The notes under the pieces are model-generated. The model was given only the letters and a program-made list of their open reading frames with translations. It was not told the DNA's origin and ran no database searches. Of a stretch of DNA of 64,000 nucleotides, positions 1-8,282 are shown piece after piece. Source of the stretch: Streptomyces cellostaticus. GTDB taxonomy: Bacteria; Actinomycetota; Actinomycetes; Streptomycetales; Streptomycetaceae. How positions within the stretch are numbered: position 1 is the stretch's first letter; every line of letters starts with the position of its first letter. The stretch lies in the NCBI RefSeq assembly GCF_023630175.1, contig NZ_JALLIN010000035.1:1-64000 (forward strand). Reading direction: 5' to 3'. A program made the translations under genes and the position numbers.

Positions 1-1
1 G

Positions 2-187
2 GTGCCGGCCGCGGCGCGCGAGGCCGACGCCGAGGAGATGCGGGCGATCTTCGGCGCCTTCCAGCGTGGTCTGGACCGCGGCCGCAGGGGACTGCCCACG
101 GCCGCCGCCCCCGAGGCGGCCACCCGTGAACCGGACGCACCGCACACCCACGCCGACGAAGGGACGGACACCGACGATGCACGGTGA
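2..187 (+). CDS. cvnA: CvnA sensor-like histidine kinase, 3' end only
   Basis: This is the C-terminal tail (about 61 residues) of a protein that begins outside the window. It reads in frame to a TGA at 185-187 and holds an EMRAIFGAFQRGLDRGR-type stretch, which is how Streptomyces conservon CvnA kinases usually end, followed by a low-complexity Pro/Ala/Thr tail. The stop overlaps the start of the next gene (177), a roadblock/LC7 protein, as in cvn operons. The identification rests mainly on this CvnA-CvnB-CvnC order. No catalytic part is visible here. Confidence 0.7.
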   Translation: MPAAAREADAEEMRAIFGAFQRGLDRGRRGLPTAAAPEAATREPDAPHTHADEGTDTDDAR

Positions 188-614
188 CGACCAGACCCCC
201 GCGAACCGGGCCACGCCGGCCGGTGCCCCCGGCACCGGCCTCGGCTGGCTGCTCGACGACCTGGTGGCCCGCACCGACCATGTCCGCCAGGCCGTGCTGC
301 TCACCGCCGACGGCCTGCCCCTGAGCCGGTCGGAGGGCATGCCGGACCAGGACGTCGAGCACCTGGCCGCCGTCTGCTCCGGCTTCCACGGGCTGGCCGG
401 CTCGGTGGGGGAGCGGTTCGAGGCCGGCGAGGTCCGGCAGACCATGGTCATGCTGGAGGACGCGTACCTCTTCATCACCCCGGCCGGCCACGGCAGCCGG
501 CTCGCCGTGCTGAGCGAGGCGGGCACCGACGTCGGACAGCTCGCCCACGAGATGGCCCTGCTGGTCCGCCGCCTCGGCCGCCACCTGGACGCCGCGACCC
601 GCTCGGCCACCTGA
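177..614 (+). CDS. cvnB: CvnB, roadblock/LC7-domain protein
   Basis: A 145-residue protein of the roadblock/LC7 superfamily. The core (LGWLLDDLV, HVRQAVLLTADGLPLS, then VMLEDAYLFIT) matches the CvnB component of Streptomyces conservons, which is thought to act as a small regulatory partner of the membrane kinase CvnA and the GTPase CvnD. I chose the ATG at 177 because it overlaps the cvnA stop by 11 nt and is followed by a typical variable N terminus of about 25 residues before the domain. It is cotranscribed with cvnC, 8 nt downstream. Confidence 0.85.
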   Translation: MHGDDQTPANRATPAGAPGTGLGWLLDDLVARTDHVRQAVLLTADGLPLSRSEGMPDQDVEHLAAVCSGFHGLAGSVGERFEAGEVRQTMVMLEDAYLFITPAGHGSRLAVLSEAGTDVGQLAHEMALLVRRLGRHLDAATRSAT

Positions 615-622
615 ACCCCGCG

Positions 623-1006
623 GTGAGCGACGAGCACTGGTACGAGGACGAGACCGGGTCGATGGTCCGCCCCTACACCGTGACCCGTGGCCGCGCCCGC
701 CCCTCGGACGGGCACGCCGTCGACCTGATGGCCCGGGTCACCGCGACGGAGCCGGACGGCACGGCCCGGCCGGTCCTGGACCACGCCCCGGCGGCCCTGC
801 TCGACCTGGTCCGGCGGGGCCCGCGCCCCGTGGCCGAACTGGCGGCGGACGCCGACCTGCCGCTCACCGTCGTCCGGGTCCTGCTCGGCGACCTGGCCGA
901 GGCCGGCCTGGTCCGCATCGACGAACCGGGCCGCGACCCCGTCACCGGCCCCGCCGCCGACCCGGAACTGCTCCGGGAGATCGTGGAGCGGCTGCGCGAG
1001 CTCTAG
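623..1006 (+). CDS. cvnC: CvnC, DUF742 protein
   Basis: A 127-residue DUF742 protein with a GTG start at 623. The N-terminal RPYTVTRGRARP motif and the winged-helix-like segment (LDLVRRGPRPVAELAADADLPLTVVRVLLGDL) are hallmarks of CvnC. In other conservons a CvnD small GTPase follows immediately. Here the downstream 170 nt contain no P-loop-coding ORF and lead straight into a 168-bp repeat element, so this operon seems to lack its GTPase. Confidence 0.85.
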   Translation: MSDEHWYEDETGSMVRPYTVTRGRARPSDGHAVDLMARVTATEPDGTARPVLDHAPAALLDLVRRGPRPVAELAADADLPLTVVRVLLGDLAEAGLVRIDEPGRDPVTGPAADPELLREIVERLREL

Positions 1007-1176
1007 GGCTTCCGCAACAGGCCCCGGCGCCGCGTCAGCCGAGGTCGCAGCCGGTCGCGACGCCCGGCGGGCACGCTGCGCGCGCCGGCCGGAAGTCCCG
1101 GCGCAACCAGTACGAGGGCTCCCGGCCGGCCGGGAGCACCCGGCACGCGTCTCACCGACGTCCCGCGGCAGCACGA

Positions 1177-1344
1177 CTAGTGCTGCGACCGGAAGGGTTC
1201 ACCGGCTCGCGGCGCCCGGCACGGCACCTCGCCGCGTCGTCGCATCACCCGAGTACGTCCGGTACGCGGACGATGCTCCGCCGTGCGATGCACCGCACCG
1301 GACGCCGCGAGCCTTCCGGCAGACCCTTCCGGTCACAGCACTAG
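1177..1344. repeat. 168-bp inverted-repeat element, copy 1 (MITE-like)
   Basis: The element begins CTAGTGCTGCGACCGG and ends CCGGTCACAGCACTAG, giving terminal inverted repeats of about 22 bp with one mismatch. It is the same length as, and almost identical to, the reverse complement of 19689-19856. It has no coding capacity, so a transposase supplied in trans would be needed, as for a MITE. Its right-hand CTAG provides the TAG stop of the gene read on the minus strand from 1878. Confidence 0.8.
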
Positions 1345-1878
1345 AGCGCGGGCTGCCACGGCACGACGTGGAAGTCGCCCGTGCCCGGCCGCACCCGCTC
1401 GAACGGGGCCGACGAGACGCACCGGGGCAGGTTCCTCGGTCCGATGTCCTCGGTCAGCGCCCAGCTGTAGCCGAGCCGGTCGTGCCGGCCGGGGTCGTGG
1501 ACGGTGACGCCGAGCCGCCTCCCCCTGGCGCCGGGCAGGTCCGTGTCGGTGATCACCCCCGAGACGACGGCGACCCTTCCCCCGGTGATCAGGCAGTCGA
1601 CCTTCGCCCTGGCCCAGGCGCCCTTGCCGTGCAGGTGGTGACTGAACGCGAAGGTGCCGGTGGCCTTCGCCGGGGTCCTGGTGTCCTCGGCAGCGAGATG
1701 CGCGTCGAAGGTGAAGGTGATGTCGTCCCCGGCCGACCGGTACAGCTTGGCCGTGCCGGTGAGCGCGGCGGCCTCGTGCCGGTGGTGCTGCCGGGGGCCC
1801 GGGCGTCGCCGATCCGGCCCCTCCGGCGGTGATCAGCAGGGCGGCGGTGACGGAGGCGATCCTCGTACGACGCTGCAT
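1341..1878 (-). pseudogene. Secreted protein gene with an apparent frameshift in the signal-peptide region
   Basis: The ATG at 1878 has a good ribosome binding site (GGAAAGGA) and starts a signal-peptide-like stretch (basic MQRRTR, then SVTAALLITAGGAG). The mature-looking protein (ALTGTAKLYRSAGDDITFTFDA, with a later YSWALTEDIG) lies in the +1 frame and ends at the TAG at 1341-1343. That frame has an in-frame stop and no ATG or GTG upstream. Joining the two needs a one-base frameshift around 1770-1815, so this is a recent pseudogene or a sequence error. The joined product would be a small exported protein of about 178 residues. I do not recognise the family. Confidence 0.6.
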
Positions 1879-2193
1879 GACGGTCCTTTCCGCAGACCGG
1901 GTTCGTGAAGCGGACGCCCACCACTGTCCCGGCGGCGGGCCCCGCGCACATCGCTCCCGAGGTGGCGTCCCGCCTCCCCCGACCGGCGGGGAGCCCCGTG
2001 GTGACCTGCGTCCCCGGGGGGAGCCGGACTCCCCCGAGGGGTGCGCAACGAATCGCCGCCCGGGCCGCCCGCCACGCAACGAACCGCGCACCGGCGCGCA
2101 ACGGCTCCTCCTTGTCCGGCCGAGCGCGCCGACCGTACCGTCTACATGGCCCTCCCACACGGCCCCCGACCCCCCTTCCCGGTGAGGACACGC

Positions 2194-2982
2194 ATGCGCA
2201 CCGCCCTGCTCCAGAGCTCCGGCCGCCCCGGCTCGATCGCCGAGAACCTCAAGGCTCTCGACGAGGCCGCGGGCCGGGCCGCCGCCGCGGGCGCCGCGCT
2301 GCTGGCCGCGCCGGAGCTGTTCCTCACCGGGTACGCGATCGGCGACGGCGTCGCCCGCCTCGCCGAGCCCGCCGACGGCGACTCCGCGGACGCCGTCGCC
2401 GAGATCGCCGGCCGGCACGGCCTGGCGATCGCCTACGGCTACCCCGAGCGCGACGGCGGGACCGTGTACAACTCCGCCCAGCTGATCTCCGCCGACGGCA
2501 CCCGGCTCGCGAACTACCGCAAGACCCACCTCTTCGGCTGCTTCGAGCGGGACCACTTCACGCCCGGCGGGCAGCCGGTCGTCCAGGCCGAGCTGAACGG
2601 TCTGACCGTGGGCCTGATGATCTGCTACGACGTCGAGTTCCCGGAGAACGTACGGGCGCACGCCCTGGCCGGCACCGACCTCCTCGTGGTGCCGACGGCG
2701 CAGATGCACCCCTTCCAGTTCGTCGCCGAGTCCCTGGTGCCGGTGCGGGCCTGGGAGAACCAGATGTACGTGGCGTACGTCAACCGGGTCGGCCACGAGG
2801 GCGACTTCGAGTTCGTCGGCCTGTCGGTCCTGGCCGGCCCCGACGGCGTCGCCCGCGCCCGCGCCGGCCGTGAGGAGCAGCTCGTCCTCGCCGACGCCGA
2901 CCCGCGTTTCCTGGCCGCCGCCCGCGAGGCCAACCCGTACCTGAAGGACCGCCGCCCCGGTCTGTACCGGTCCCTCGTCTGA
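2194..2982 (+). CDS. Carbon-nitrogen hydrolase (nitrilase superfamily amidase)
   Basis: A 262-residue single-domain C-N hydrolase with the full catalytic triad: Glu41 (PELFLTGY), Lys110 (YRKTHLFG) and Cys144 (ICYDVEFPE). The length fits the aliphatic amidase/nitrilase-like branch that hydrolyses amides to acid and ammonia in the cytoplasm. The ATG at 2194 follows GGTGAGG. It lies 47 nt upstream of an IaaM-like flavin monooxygenase, whose product class is an amide. The pair could turn an aromatic amino acid into its arylacetic acid, e.g. tryptophan to indole-3-acetate via indole-3-acetamide. Substrate assignment is inference from this pairing. Confidence 0.88.
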   Translation: MRTALLQSSGRPGSIAENLKALDEAAGRAAAAGAALLAAPELFLTGYAIGDGVARLAEPADGDSADAVAEIAGRHGLAIAYGYPERDGGTVYNSAQLISADGTRLANYRKTHLFGCFERDHFTPGGQPVVQAELNGLTVGLMICYDVEFPENVRAHALAGTDLLVVPTAQMHPFQFVAESLVPVRAWENQMYVAYVNRVGHEGDFEFVGLSVLAGPDGVARARAGREEQLVLADADPRFLAAAREANPYLKDRRPGLYRSLV

Positions 2983-3029
2983 TCCCCGAGCCCTTCCAGA
3001 ACCACCCCCGCGCAAGGAGTCCGTACCCC

Positions 3030-4742
3030 ATGACGTCCACCGTGCCCAACGCCGTCGAGCACGCAGACGAGCAGCAGCCGCCGATCACCATGTTCGGCCC
3101 GGACTTCCCCTACGCCTACGACGACTTCCTCGCCCACCCGGCGGGCCTGGGCCAGATCCCGGCGACCGAGCACGGCACCGAGGTCGCCGTCATCGGCGGC
3201 GGCCTGTCCGGCGTGGTGGCCGCCTACGAGCTGATGAAGATGGGCCTCAAGCCCGTCGTCTACGAGGCCGACCAGCTCGGCGGCCGGCTGCGCACGGTCG
3301 GCTTCGAGGGCTGCGACGAGTCGCTGACCGCCGAGATGGGCGCGATGCGCTTCCCGCCGTCCTCCACCGCGCTCCAGCACTACATCGACCTGGTGGACCT
3401 CGAGACCAGGCCGTTCCCGAACCCGCTGGCCGAGGCCACCCCGTCCACCGTGGTGGACCTCAAGGGCGAGTCGCACTACGCCGAGACCGTCGACGACCTG
3501 CCCCAGGTGTACCGGGACGTCGCCGACGCCTGGAACAAGTGCCTGGAGGAGGGCGCCGACTTCTCCGACATGAACCGCGCGCTGCGCGAGCGGGACGTGC
3601 CGCGCATCCGTGAGATCTGGGCCAGGCTGGTGGAGAAGCTGGACAACCAGACCTTCTACGGCTTCCTCTGCGAATCCGAGGCCTTCAAGTCCTTCCGGCA
3701 CCGGGAGATCTTCGGCCAGGTCGGCTTCGGCACCGGTGGCTGGGACACCGACTTCCCGAACTCCATCCTGGAGATCCTGCGCGTCGTCTACACCGAGGCC
3801 GACGACCACCACCGCGGCATCGTCGGCGGCTCCCAGCAGCTTCCGCTCCGGATGTGGGAGCGCGAGCCGGAGAAGATCGTCCACTGGCCGTACGGCACCT
3901 CGCTGAAGTCCCTGCACACGGACGGCGAGCCCCGCCCCGCCGTGACCCGGCTGCACCGCACCTCGGGCAACCGGATCACCGTCACCGACGCGAACGGCGA
4001 CATCCGCACCTTCCGGGCGGCCGTCTTCACCGCCCAGTCCTGGATGCTGCTGTCGAAGATCGCCTGCGACGACTCGCTCTTCCCGATCGACCACTGGACG
4101 GCGATCGAGCGCACCCACTACATGGAGTCCAGCAAGCTCTTCGTCCCCGTCGACCGGCCGTTCTGGCTGGACAAGGCCGTCGACGACAAGGGCGAGCCGA
4201 CGGGCCGGGACGTCATGTCGATGACGCTCACGGACCGCATGACGCGCGGTACCTACCTGCTGGACGACGGCCCGGACAAGCCGGCCGTGATCTGCCTGTC
4301 GTACACCTGGTGCGACGACAGCCTGAAGTGGCTGCCGCTGTCCGCGAACGAGCGGATGGAGGTCATGCTGAAGTCGCTCGGCGAGATCTACCCGAACGTC
4401 GACATCAGGAAGCACGTCATCGGCAACCCGGTGACCGTGTCCTGGGAGAACGAGCCCTACTTCATGGGCGCGTTCAAGGCCAACCTGCCCGGCCACTACC
4501 GTTACCAGCGGCGCCTGTTCACGCACTTCATGCAGGACCGGCTGCCCGAGGACAAGCGGGGCATCTTCCTCGCCGGTGACGACATCTCCTGGACGGCCGG
4601 CTGGGCCGAGGGCGCGATCCAGACCGCGCTGAACGCGGTCTGGGGCGTCATGCACCACCTCGGCGGCGAGACCGACCCGACCAACCCGGGCCCGGGCGAC
4701 GTCTACGACGAGATCGCCCCGGTGGAACTGCCCGAGGACTGA
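3030..4742 (+). CDS. Flavin amine oxidase, IaaM-like tryptophan/phenylalanine 2-monooxygenase
   Basis: A 570-residue FAD-dependent amine oxidase. The Rossmann dinucleotide motif is at residues 53-61 (AVIGGGLSG), with the adenosine-ribose acidic residue Glu79. A substrate and flavin region near the C terminus reads FLAGDDISWTAGWAEGA. The N-terminal FGPDFPYAYDDFL is characteristic of the amino-acid 2-monooxygenase branch, which oxidatively decarboxylates an amino acid to an amide. The start has AAGGAG 9 nt upstream. It probably forms a transcription unit with the preceding C-N hydrolase. A generic L-amino-acid or polyamine oxidase is the main alternative. Confidence 0.85.
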   Translation: MTSTVPNAVEHADEQQPPITMFGPDFPYAYDDFLAHPAGLGQIPATEHGTEVAVIGGGLSGVVAAYELMKMGLKPVVYEADQLGGRLRTVGFEGCDESLTAEMGAMRFPPSSTALQHYIDLVDLETRPFPNPLAEATPSTVVDLKGESHYAETVDDLPQVYRDVADAWNKCLEEGADFSDMNRALRERDVPRIREIWARLVEKLDNQTFYGFLCESEAFKSFRHREIFGQVGFGTGGWDTDFPNSILEILRVVYTEADDHHRGIVGGSQQLPLRMWEREPEKIVHWPYGTSLKSLHTDGEPRPAVTRLHRTSGNRITVTDANGDIRTFRAAVFTAQSWMLLSKIACDDSLFPIDHWTAIERTHYMESSKLFVPVDRPFWLDKAVDDKGEPTGRDVMSMTLTDRMTRGTYLLDDGPDKPAVICLSYTWCDDSLKWLPLSANERMEVMLKSLGEIYPNVDIRKHVIGNPVTVSWENEPYFMGAFKANLPGHYRYQRRLFTHFMQDRLPEDKRGIFLAGDDISWTAGWAEGAIQTALNAVWGVMHHLGGETDPTNPGPGDVYDEIAPVELPED

Positions 4743-4766
4743 CCGGGTCCCAGGGGGAACACGCCG

Positions 4767-4807
4767 AGGCGCGGGCGGCCGGGCTCAGATCCCGGCCGCC
4801 CGCGCCT
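4767..4807. terminator. Bidirectional hairpin between convergent genes
   Basis: A perfect 17-bp stem (4767-4783 paired with 4791-4807) closes a 7-nt loop. It lies just after the amine oxidase stop, overlaps the last codons and stop of the convergent LLM-class gene, and could terminate transcription from both sides. There is no U-tract, as is usual in Streptomyces. Confidence 0.75.
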
Positions 4808-5714
4808 TCTCGAACACCTCGGCGGCGACGTCCTTGAGTTCCTGTGCGTCGCGCGGGGCGCTCTGCAGGTCCACCAGGATCTCGTCCAGGCCGATTCCGG
4901 CGTACCGGACCAGGTCCTCGACGATCTGGTCGGCGTCGCCCCGGAACGGCCGCCGGTCCTCGCCCGCGCGGGGCTCGGCCGAGTGGACCGCGTTGACCCG
5001 CAGCACGGTCCGGACGGGCTCCCGGCGGCCGCGTTCGGCGGCCAGGTCCCGCAGCTCGGCCCACTGGGCGGCGACCTGCTCGACGCCCGCGGCGACCGGC
5101 ATCCAGCCGTCGGCGTGGTCCACCAGGCGCCGCAGCGCCCGCCCGCCGCTCGCCGCGAGCAGGATCGGGATCGGCCGGGCCGGCTTGGGGCCGACCACCG
5201 CGGAGGAGATCCGGGTGGTCGGGCCCTCGTGCACGACCGGGTCCGGCCCCCACACGGCCCGGCACACGTCGATCAGTTCGTCCAGCACCCGCCCGCGTTC
5301 GGCGAAGGGCCGCACGCCCGCCGCCGCGTACTCGTCGTGGGACCAGCCGGTGCCGAAACCGGCGATCACCCGGCCCCCGCTCGCCGCGTCCAGCGTGGCG
5401 AGGGCCCTCGCGAGCTGGAAGGGCAGGTGCAGCGGCGCGACCAGCACGCTGGAGCCCAGCTCGACGCGTTCGGTGACGGCCGCGGCCAGGGTCAGGGTGA
5501 CCAGGGGTTCGGCGACGCCGCGGTAGGAGTCGGGCCAGGGGAGCCCCGGGACGCCGTACAGGCCCTGGCCGGCGGGTTCCGGGAACAGGGCGCGCTCGTA
5601 CACCCAGAGGCTGTCGTATCCGATCCGCTCCGCCGCGCGCGCCACGTCGGGCACGTCCCTGCCCAGGTGGTACTGCCGGTTCTGCGGGAGGCCGAGGCCG
5701 AGCCGAGCGGTCAT
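4785..5714 (-). CDS. LLM-class (luciferase-like) F420-dependent oxidoreductase
   Basis: A 309-residue bacterial luciferase-like TIM-barrel protein. Family features include the N-terminal LGLGLPQN strand, the ERIGYDSLWVYER segment, the LGSSVLVAPLHLPFQLARALATLDAASGGRVIAGFGTGW region and a C-terminal IGLDEILVDLQ. Such proteins use F420H2 or FMNH2 to reduce or oxygenate small molecules. The substrate cannot be read from sequence. The ATG at 5714 is preceded by AAGGAG. It is convergent with the amine oxidase and followed upstream by a separately started DUF5995 gene on the same strand. Confidence 0.88.
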   Translation of the reverse strand: MTARLGLGLPQNRQYHLGRDVPDVARAAERIGYDSLWVYERALFPEPAGQGLYGVPGLPWPDSYRGVAEPLVTLTLAAAVTERVELGSSVLVAPLHLPFQLARALATLDAASGGRVIAGFGTGWSHDEYAAAGVRPFAERGRVLDELIDVCRAVWGPDPVVHEGPTTRISSAVVGPKPARPIPILLAASGGRALRRLVDHADGWMPVAAGVEQVAAQWAELRDLAAERGRREPVRTVLRVNAVHSAEPRAGEDRRPFRGDADQIVEDLVRYAGIGLDEILVDLQSAPRDAQELKDVAAEVFEKARAAGI

Positions 5715-5811
5715 GTGCCGTGAACTCCTTCGCGGTCGATTCCGGGTCCAACCTACCGAGAACGGCGTGGAGTTCCAGGAGGCCCGGCGCAGGCGGGCCG
5801 AACGCCGCGGT

Positions 5812-6498
5812 TCAGTCGCCGTAGGGTGTCAGCAGCATCCGCCCGGCGAAGCCGACCGCCGCGTCCAGCCGTTCGGTGAACTCCCCGGCGAGGCCACCGC
5901 AGTGGCGCAGCGCCCACAGCGCCCGGGCCGCCGCCCAGGTGGCCTGCCGGGCCCGCTCCAGGCTCCAGGCGCCCACCAGGTGGGTGATCGGATCGGCGAT
6001 CTGGAGCAGGTCGGGGCCGGGCATCAGATCTTCGCGGATGCGTTCCTCCAGCGAGGCGAGGAGGTCGCCCACACGGTCGAACTCGTCCTCCAGGTCGCCC
6101 GGTTCGCAGCCGAGGGTGCGGCAGGCGTCCACCACGGCGAGCGCCAGGTCGTGCCCGATGTGCGCGTTGATGCCCGCCAGCGCGAACTGCAGCGGCCGCA
6201 CCCCGGGGTGGCGGCGGAACTGGAACAGGGGCCGCCAGCAGGCGGGTGGGCGGCGGTCCCGGGCCACCGCGTCGACCGCGGCCAGGTACCGCTCGGCGAA
6301 CCGCACGTCCAGCGTGGCCGCCGCCCGCCGGTCCGCGAACACCCCCGCGTCCAGCCGCCGGCCGACCTCCTCGGTGACGGCGAGGTAGACGCGGTTGAAC
6401 ACGGCCACCCCGTCCCGCTCGGGCAGCTCCGCGTCGAGCGCGCGCATCCGGGCCAGGACGGCGTCGACGGGAGTGGTGAGATGTTCCAACTGCGCCAT
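5812..6498 (-). CDS. DUF5995 family protein
   Basis: A 228-residue cytoplasmic protein recognisable by the LTTPVDAVLARMRALDAELPE opening and by the central ACWRPLFQFRR, GVRPLQFALAGINAHIGHDL stretch. These are hallmarks of the DUF5995 family, which is common in actinomycetes and has no assigned function. The conserved His in NAHIGHDL suggests a metal or catalytic site, but nothing is established. The ATG at 6498 gives a family-length product. It lies about 100 nt from the LLM-class gene, so the two may be cotranscribed. Confidence 0.8.
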   Translation of the reverse strand: MAQLEHLTTPVDAVLARMRALDAELPERDGVAVFNRVYLAVTEEVGRRLDAGVFADRRAAATLDVRFAERYLAAVDAVARDRRPPACWRPLFQFRRHPGVRPLQFALAGINAHIGHDLALAVVDACRTLGCEPGDLEDEFDRVGDLLASLEERIREDLMPGPDLLQIADPITHLVGAWSLERARQATWAAARALWALRHCGGLAGEFTERLDAAVGFAGRMLLTPYGD

Positions 6499-6609
6499 GG
6501 GGGAAGGGTCGCAGTCCTGGACCGGCCCGCGTGCCGACCGGCCCGGTGCTTCCCCGGAACGGGGGAACCTCGGCGGACGCGGCACCAGGGGCCGCCCCGT
6601 GGCCCCGGC

Positions 6610-6759
6610 GGATCGGCGCACGGCGCCGGACGCGGTGCGCCGCGAGGCGGAGGCCCTCCTCCTACCAGGGGCGTGTCGGCGCGGTCCGACGACGCGGCGA
6701 GGTGCCGTGGCGGCCGTCGTGCGCCCGCGGGGGAGCGCGGCGGCAGCCCGCGGCACTAG
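6610..6759. repeat. Degenerate third copy of the 168-bp inverted-repeat element
   Basis: The core shares a 23-nt exact match (6685-6707) with the element at 19689-19856, plus a looser match further left (CGGTGC..CGC.AGGCGGAG). Its right end, GCACTAG at 6753-6759, coincides with the TAG stop of the permease gene, as for the other two copies. The left terminal repeat is not recognisable, so the left boundary is approximate. Confidence 0.5.
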
Positions 6760-8147
6760 GACTCGGTGCGCCGACCGTTCTCGTCGTAGCTGGACGTGCC
6801 CTCGTCCAGCAGCGGCTCCTGCGTCCTGAAGTGGGCCGGCGCGAGGGCGCGCAGCGCGTGGTAGCCGGTGATGACGACCAGGGTGCCGAGCGCGATGCCG
6901 CTGAGCGAGAAGGTGTCGGTGAACGTCATGGTGACGTTGCCGACGCCGATGATGATGCCCGCGGCGGCCGGCACCAGGTTGAGCGGGTTGCGCAGGTCGA
7001 CCTCGGCGTTGATCCAGATCTGCGCGCCGAGCAGGCCGATCATGCCGTAGAGGATGACGGTGATGCCGCCGAGCACCCCGCCCGGGATCGCGGCGACGAC
7101 CGCGCCGAACTTCGGGCAGACGCCGAAGAGCAGTGCGAAGCAGGCCGCGGCCCAGTAGGCGGCGGTGGAGTAGACGCGGGTCGCGGCCATCACGCCGATG
7201 TTCTCGGAGTAGGTGGTGGTGGGCGGGCCGCCCACCGCGGTCGACAGCATCGATCCGACGCCGTCCGCGGAGATCGCCGTGCCGAGCTCGTCGTCCAGCG
7301 GATCCCCGGTCATCTCCCCCACCGCCTTGACGTGCCCGGCGTTCTCCGCGATCAGCGCGATGACGACGGGCAGCGCGACCAGGATCGCCGACCACTGGAA
7401 CGAGGGGCCGTGGAAGGACGGCAGGCCGATCCAGTCGGCCCCGGAGACGCCGGACAGGTCGAGCCGCCAGTGGTCGGTGAGCCTGCCGCTCGCGTCCACC
7501 GAGTGGATCTTCCCGAAGATCCGGTCGAACGCCCAGGAGATCCCGTACCCGAGGACCAGTCCCAGGAAGATCGCGATCCGTGACCAGAAACCGCGCAGGC
7601 AGACGACCGCCAGTCCGGTGAACAGCATCACCAGCAGGGCCGTCCACTGGTCCTGCGGCCAGTACGTCGAGGCGGTCACCGGAGCCAGGTTGAAACCGAT
7701 CAGCATCACGACCGCGCCGGTGACGACGGGCGGCATGGCGGCGTGGATGACCCGCGCGCCGAAGCGCCGCACCGCGAGGCCCACCAGGAACAGCACGGCG
7801 GCGACCACCAGGACCGCGCCGGTCACCGTGGCGCTCGTGCCGCCCTGCGCGCGGATGACCGCGGCCACCCCGACGAAGGACAGGGAGCAGCCCAGATAGC
7901 TCGGGACCCGTCCCCGGGTGGCGAGCAGGAAGATCACGGTCGCCACGCCCGACATCATGATCGCCAGATTCGGGTCCAGGCCCATGAGCACGGGGGCCAC
8001 GAAGGAGGCTCCGAACATCGCCACCACGTGCTGGGCGCCCAGGCCCACCGTGCGTGGCCAGGAGAGCCGTTCGTCGGGGCGTACCACTGCTCCGGGCGCG
8101 GGCGTGCGCCCGTCACCGTGCAGCTTCCAGCGCACGCCGAGGTCCAT
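6756..8147 (-). CDS. NCS2-family nucleobase permease (uracil/xanthine type)
   Basis: A 463-residue polytopic protein with about 12-14 hydrophobic segments and NCS2 signatures: LGAQHVVAMFGASFVAPVLMGLDP in TM1, the TM8 acidic site in LIAENAGHVKAVG, the GGPPTTTYSENIGVMAATRV loop, and IPGGVLGGITVILYGMIGLLGAQIW. It is expected to import uracil or a related base by proton symport. The ATG at 8147 has a weak ribosome binding site. A GTG at 8186 in the same frame is an alternative start. The TAG stop is contributed by the end of the degenerate repeat at 6610-6759. Confidence 0.88.
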   Translation of the reverse strand: MDLGVRWKLHGDGRTPAPGAVVRPDERLSWPRTVGLGAQHVVAMFGASFVAPVLMGLDPNLAIMMSGVATVIFLLATRGRVPSYLGCSLSFVGVAAVIRAQGGTSATVTGAVLVVAAVLFLVGLAVRRFGARVIHAAMPPVVTGAVVMLIGFNLAPVTASTYWPQDQWTALLVMLFTGLAVVCLRGFWSRIAIFLGLVLGYGISWAFDRIFGKIHSVDASGRLTDHWRLDLSGVSGADWIGLPSFHGPSFQWSAILVALPVVIALIAENAGHVKAVGEMTGDPLDDELGTAISADGVGSMLSTAVGGPPTTTYSENIGVMAATRVYSTAAYWAAACFALLFGVCPKFGAVVAAIPGGVLGGITVILYGMIGLLGAQIWINAEVDLRNPLNLVPAAAGIIIGVGNVTMTFTDTFSLSGIALGTLVVITGYHALRALAPAHFRTQEPLLDEGTSSYDENGRRTES

Positions 8148-8282
8148 GGTGGGGTTTCGCTTTCTCTGTACATGAGGACTTGCCACCCCATTGTCGGGGG
8201 TGGCCGGTGGCTCCACGCGCACCCCGTCCCGTTCCTCGGCCCGCGGTGGCGGCGCTGACCTGCGGTGACCCGGACATCCCTG

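Noticed and set aside
1060..1176. Decayed transposase or cvnD fragment left of repeat copy 1
   Set aside because: Some short similarity to 19555-19688 is visible, but no reading frame gives a recognisable transposase or GTPase motif.
1333..3015. Long minus-strand ORF (about 560 codons) across the nitrilase gene
   Set aside because: Over the nitrilase gene it is a GC-rich antisense shadow of the plus-strand enzyme, which has an intact catalytic triad. Only 1341-1878 contains a plausible minus-strand gene.
2625..4658. 677-codon minus-strand ORF opposite the amine oxidase
   Set aside because: Composition is Val/Gly/Arg/His-rich with no domain. It mirrors the codon bias of the real flavoenzyme on the plus strand.
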